Source: an uncultured bacterium (GTDB lineage: Bacteria > Cyanobacteriota > Vampirovibrionia > Gastranaerophilales > Gastranaerophilaceae). From it: a DNA stretch of 64,000 bases. Position numbers and translations under genes: made by a program. Where the stretch lies: positions 31,194 through 95,193 of the forward strand of contig CASFNW010000013.1 in NCBI GenBank assembly GCA_949296245.1, given 5' to 3'. The notes under the pieces are model-generated. The model saw only the letters and a list, made by a program, of their open reading frames with translations. It had not been told where the DNA came from and did no database searches. Shown here piece by piece: positions 62,073 through 64,000 of this stretch. Position 1 is the first letter of the stretch. Every line of letters starts with the position of its first letter.

Positions 62073-62149
62073 TGGGGCGGACAGTGGGATTCGAACCCAC
62101 GCATAATGGAACCACAATCCATGGTCTTAACCGCTTGACGATGCCCGCC
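62073..62149 (-). tRNA. tRNA-His (GUG)
   Basis: A full cloverleaf is present on the - strand. The 7-bp acceptor stem (GCGGGCA with TGTCCGC), the D-arm and the anticodon stem ATGGA/TCCAT enclose loop TTGTGGT with anticodon GTG, and the T-arm is GTGGG-TTCGAAT-CCCAC. It has the extra G at -1 and C at 73 that identify tRNA-His, and the CCA end is encoded. Confidence 0.97.
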
Positions 62150-62417
62150 ACGATATGTACAGCTACTATATCAACAAAAAAAAACTTTTTCAAGATTTTT
62201 TTATATAAAAAGCGGCAGCAAACAAACCGCCGTTTTTGTACATAATAAGAATCAGCTTAACAGTTACTTTTACGCCTATTCTGTATGGTTCAAGTGTTTC
62301 TGATAAATAATTTGAAGAATCACCTGTTCTGAATATAAATTCTTTGACACATTATATAAAACAAATAAATATACTTCCGCCAGTTCAGTAGTATAAATTT
62401 TTTACAAAAAATGATAT

Positions 62418-62432
62418 ACTGTTTAAAACAGT
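62418..62432. promoter_or_regulatory. Palindrome in the leader of the YtxH operon
   Basis: ACTGTTT-A-AAACAGT is a perfect inverted repeat that overlaps a weak -10-like TATACT (62415-62420), 15 bases before the ATG, with AAGGAG between. It may be a repressor site or a transcript-start hairpin. Confidence 0.3.
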
Positions 62433-62446
62433 AAAAAAGGAGAACA

Positions 62447-62779
62447 ATGACAATGTCAAAAGAGGATAATTCAATCAGTTTTGGTATGGGGCTGCTTGCA
62501 GGAATACTTGGCGGTGTAGCTGCTGCTATTTTGTATGCTCCAAAGTCAGGCGCTGAGACAAGAGAAGATGTTAAGAACTTTGTCAATGATTTTGCACAAA
62601 AACACGCACCGGAGATTAAAGAAGCAAAAAAACAGGCTCTTGAGTCTCTGGACATGATGAAATATAAGCTGGAAAAGCAATATAACAAAATAAATGAACA
62701 CATTAGAGCTAAACAAATGGCAAAAGCTAAAAAGATGGAAGATCAGTCATACGACGATAAATCATACGATTTTAATTAA
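62447..62779 (+). CDS. YtxH-domain protein
   Basis: This 110-residue protein has the YtxH opening: a glycine-rich membrane-like segment (FGMGLLAGILGGVAAAILYA) and then PKSGAETREDVKNF, followed by a Lys- and Glu-rich helix that may form a coiled coil. YtxH proteins are membrane-associated and stress-related, of unknown function. It is followed after 12 bases by the DUF948-like gene. The start at 62447 uses AAGGAG; the internal ATG at 62453 is in frame. Confidence 0.85.
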   Translation: MTMSKEDNSISFGMGLLAGILGGVAAAILYAPKSGAETREDVKNFVNDFAQKHAPEIKEAKKQALESLDMMKYKLEKQYNKINEHIRAKQMAKAKKMEDQSYDDKSYDFN

Positions 62780-62791
62780 TAGGAGAATAAC

Positions 62792-63151
62792 ATGTCTACA
62801 GCACTTACCATAAGCTTAATATTGCTTATCTTTGTAATAATGGCTGCAGTTATTGCAGTAACAGTATATCTTGTTAAATTTTTAATAGAGCTTACACTGC
62901 TTACAAAAAACTTTAATGACACAACAACAGTAGTGAAAGATGAATTGAAACCCATTCTTGGCGAATTCAGAGAAACACTTACTAATGTTAACTCTATAGC
63001 ACAAACTGCAAATAATCAACTGTCAGCAATAAAGAAAATTACTGCAACAATTATAGGCGCAGTAACAATTTTTGCAGGTAAATTTAAATTTCTTCAAAGC
63101 AGCTTTATGAAAGGATTCTTTTCGGCTTTTAACCTCTTTAGAAGAAAATAA
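62792..63151 (+). CDS. DUF948-like membrane protein
   Basis: This 119-residue protein has an N-terminal membrane helix (ALTISLILLIFVIMAAVIAV) followed by an amphipathic helix typical of DUF948 (LTKNFNDTTTVVKDELKPIL, EFRETLTNVNSIAQTAN). It ends in a second weakly hydrophobic stretch (GAVTIFAGKFKFL) and a basic tail. DUF948 genes often sit with ytxH genes in Gram-positive and other bacteria, as here. Function unknown, membrane-bound. Confidence 0.82.
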   Translation: MSTALTISLILLIFVIMAAVIAVTVYLVKFLIELTLLTKNFNDTTTVVKDELKPILGEFRETLTNVNSIAQTANNQLSAIKKITATIIGAVTIFAGKFKFLQSSFMKGFFSAFNLFRRK

Positions 63152-63280
63152 GTATTATGATTTGTAAAAATTGTATAATATACACCTGCACCATGGATTA
63201 GCGCAATGATGAACAGGGTACTTATTATATATAATGTAGTGATTAAAAGAAGAATAGATTAGTCCAAAGGAGAAAATTTT

Positions 63281-63550
63281 ATGTCAACAGGAAAATTTTT
63301 AGCCGGATTCATTGTCGGCGGTGTAGTCGGCGCTGTGATGGGTCTTTTACTTGCACCTCAATCAGGTGAAGAAACCAGAGAAATGTTAGCAAGAAATTCT
63401 GAAGATTTAAAAAACAAAGCAGAAAAAACTGTTAAAGAAATTCAGGGAAAAGCAGAAGATATTGTCTCCGACATGCAAAAAAAAGGTGATGATATCATGC
63501 AAAAAATCCAGAATATGATTAATTCAAAAAAAGAAGAAAAAGAAGCTTAG
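63281..63550 (+). CDS. YtxH-domain protein, second copy
   Basis: This 89-residue protein has a glycine-zipper membrane segment (FLAGFIVGGVVGAVMGLLLA) and PQSGEETREMLARNSEDL, then a long Lys/Glu helix with regular spacing. It is a paralogue of the gene at 62447 but is closer to the YtxH consensus. Between 63151 and 63281 lies a promoter-like TATAAT (about 63174), so it may also be transcribed alone. It is followed by a terminator. Confidence 0.85.
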   Translation: MSTGKFLAGFIVGGVVGAVMGLLLAPQSGEETREMLARNSEDLKNKAEKTVKEIQGKAEDIVSDMQKKGDDIMQKIQNMINSKKEEKEA

Positions 63551-63575
63551 TGAAATTACAGAATATTGAGATAAT

Positions 63576-63606
63576 AAAAGCCTGCATAAACTGCAGGCTT
63601 TTGTTG
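63576..63606 (+). terminator. Terminator of the YtxH cluster
   Basis: AAAAGCCTGCA-TAAAC-TGCAGGCTTTT forms a perfect 11-bp stem with a T-rich tail shortly after the second YtxH gene. Confidence 0.85.
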
Positions 63607-63689
63607 TATATACTATAATCGTTAATTTACACAAATTATTTAAACAAGTCCGGCTGTAAAGCGGAATCAATTATCTAATCTAGTGTCGC

Positions 63690-63835
63690 AGTTGCCGCCG
63701 GCTGTCTTGTAATCAGACGCTGCGGTACTTCGTAAGGACAGGCTCACTACTGCTCGCTTCGCTATGCGTGTTCGCTTTGTCAAAAATTTTGCGATAAGGA
63801 ACGTGAGTAAAATTTTTTCGGACAATTTAAGAAAT
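63690..63835. repeat. Intergenic palindromic repeat before the right-edge gene
   Basis: This block has arms AAAAATTTT (63782-63790) and AAAATTTTT (about 63811-63819) around GCGATAAGGAACGTGAGT, plus GCTCGCTTCGCTATGCGTG and a CGGACAATTTAAG end. It resembles the units at 22.9-23.2 kb in layout rather than in exact sequence. The remaining DNA to 63955 is AT-rich upstream sequence of the last gene. Confidence 0.5.
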
Positions 63836-63954
63836 AAATCAACAAAGTGTAATTATGAAGAAATGTAACAATATCTATATATACTGAATATAGATTTTTT
63901 GTTTTGTTTTTATATATATGTAAGTAATGTAAGTAAGTCGTAAGGAGACATAAA

Positions 63955-64000
63955 ATGGGTTTAGCAGCATCACAAGCAAGATTGTTACTTTTAACAGCAA
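63955..64000 (+). CDS. Start of a lineage-typical protein (partial)
   Basis: Only the first 15 codons are in the window: MGLAASQARLLLLTA. The strong ribosome binding site AAGGAG (63942-63947) supports the start. Proteins with this N-terminus are, to my knowledge, widespread in Gastranaerophilales genomes and of unknown function; this is recall, not a search. The rest lies beyond the window edge. Confidence 0.8.
   Translation, partial: MGLAASQARLLLLTA

Noticed and set aside
62217..62240. Hairpin AAAAAGCGGC / GCCGTTTTT between tRNA-His and the YtxH gene as a terminator
   Set aside because: There is no + strand gene just upstream, and on the - strand it precedes the tRNA; the bulged stem may be chance or part of an unannotated unit, so it is not listed as a feature.

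Overview
This AT-rich window carries ordinary bacterial chromosomal genes plus two surface-glycan gene clusters. The best guess for the host is a gut member of the Gastranaerophilales (Vampirovibrionia, formerly Melainabacteria). That is inference, based on four things: the partial gene at the right edge begins MGLAASQARLLLLTA, a start I associate with that lineage; there are several large proteins with no family I recognise and a lineage-specific look (434, 663 and 499 aa); the metabolism looks fermentative (AdhE); and the locus mixes Firmicutes-like gene orders (ruvX next to DUF1292; Lrp next to an aminotransferase) with a didermal-looking glycan locus. No phage structural genes, transposases, CRISPR arrays or rRNA were found. 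One tRNA (His, GUG) is present.

Layout. 0-5.3 kb: a membrane protein of unknown function, then glycan cluster 1 (a small Rossmann protein, a GT8 and a methyltransferase on +; an FkbM methyltransferase and a GT2 on -). 5.3-8.2 kb: adhE behind a long regulatory region that holds a Crp/Fnr-type palindrome. 8.3-20.7 kb: a TPR protein, dus, a GIY-YIG protein, polA, an acyl-CoA synthetase, a short HPF and a secreted GH13 enzyme. 20.7-28.7 kb: a carboxypeptidase-like protein, a sugar-binding protein, gcvPB, a degenerate histidine kinase coupled to a MalK-type ATPase, and an EF-hand protein, separated by mosaic palindromic repeats. 28.9-33.1 kb: the operon ClpX-type zinc finger / HEAT / ruvX / DUF1292, then a TPR protein and lgt. 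33.2-41.6 kb: a large coiled-coil protein, a GH13-like protein, an SMR pump, an AAA+ ATPase, a MATE pump, a HAD phosphatase and a LUD protein. 42-58 kb: glycan cluster 2, about 16 kb on the - strand. It runs from an XRE regulator through a GT4-GT2 fusion, a GT2, a radical SAM/SPASM protein, a frameshifted gene, ugd, two GT2s, a GT2-GT2 fusion, a radical SAM-FkbM fusion, an FkbM protein and a methyltransferase. A second XRE gene diverges from it. 58.6-64 kb: a SprA-like HExxH protein, an aminotransferase with an Lrp regulator, a DUF1893 protein, tRNA-His, and a YtxH/DUF948/YtxH envelope cluster.

The most interesting region is glycan cluster 2. Several glycosyltransferase genes there behave like exchangeable cassettes. 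They share near-identical 5' ends, are joined by the same 8-bp stop/start overlap (ATGCCTAA), and end in a shared basic motif (roughly FSIKN...HKIITxLGIKIKxKR). The same motif lies exactly at the domain seam of two fused proteins. The seam of the GT2-GT2 fusion still looks like the ATGCCTAAA overlap with one base lost, so the fusion seems to have arisen by collapse of an overlapping gene pair. A neighbouring gene is broken by two apparent one-base losses in A-runs. Also worth attention are a histidine kinase that has lost its phospho-acceptor His, a GH13-like protein without its region-II Arg, and an intergenic repeat family in which conserved flanks enclose different palindromes.
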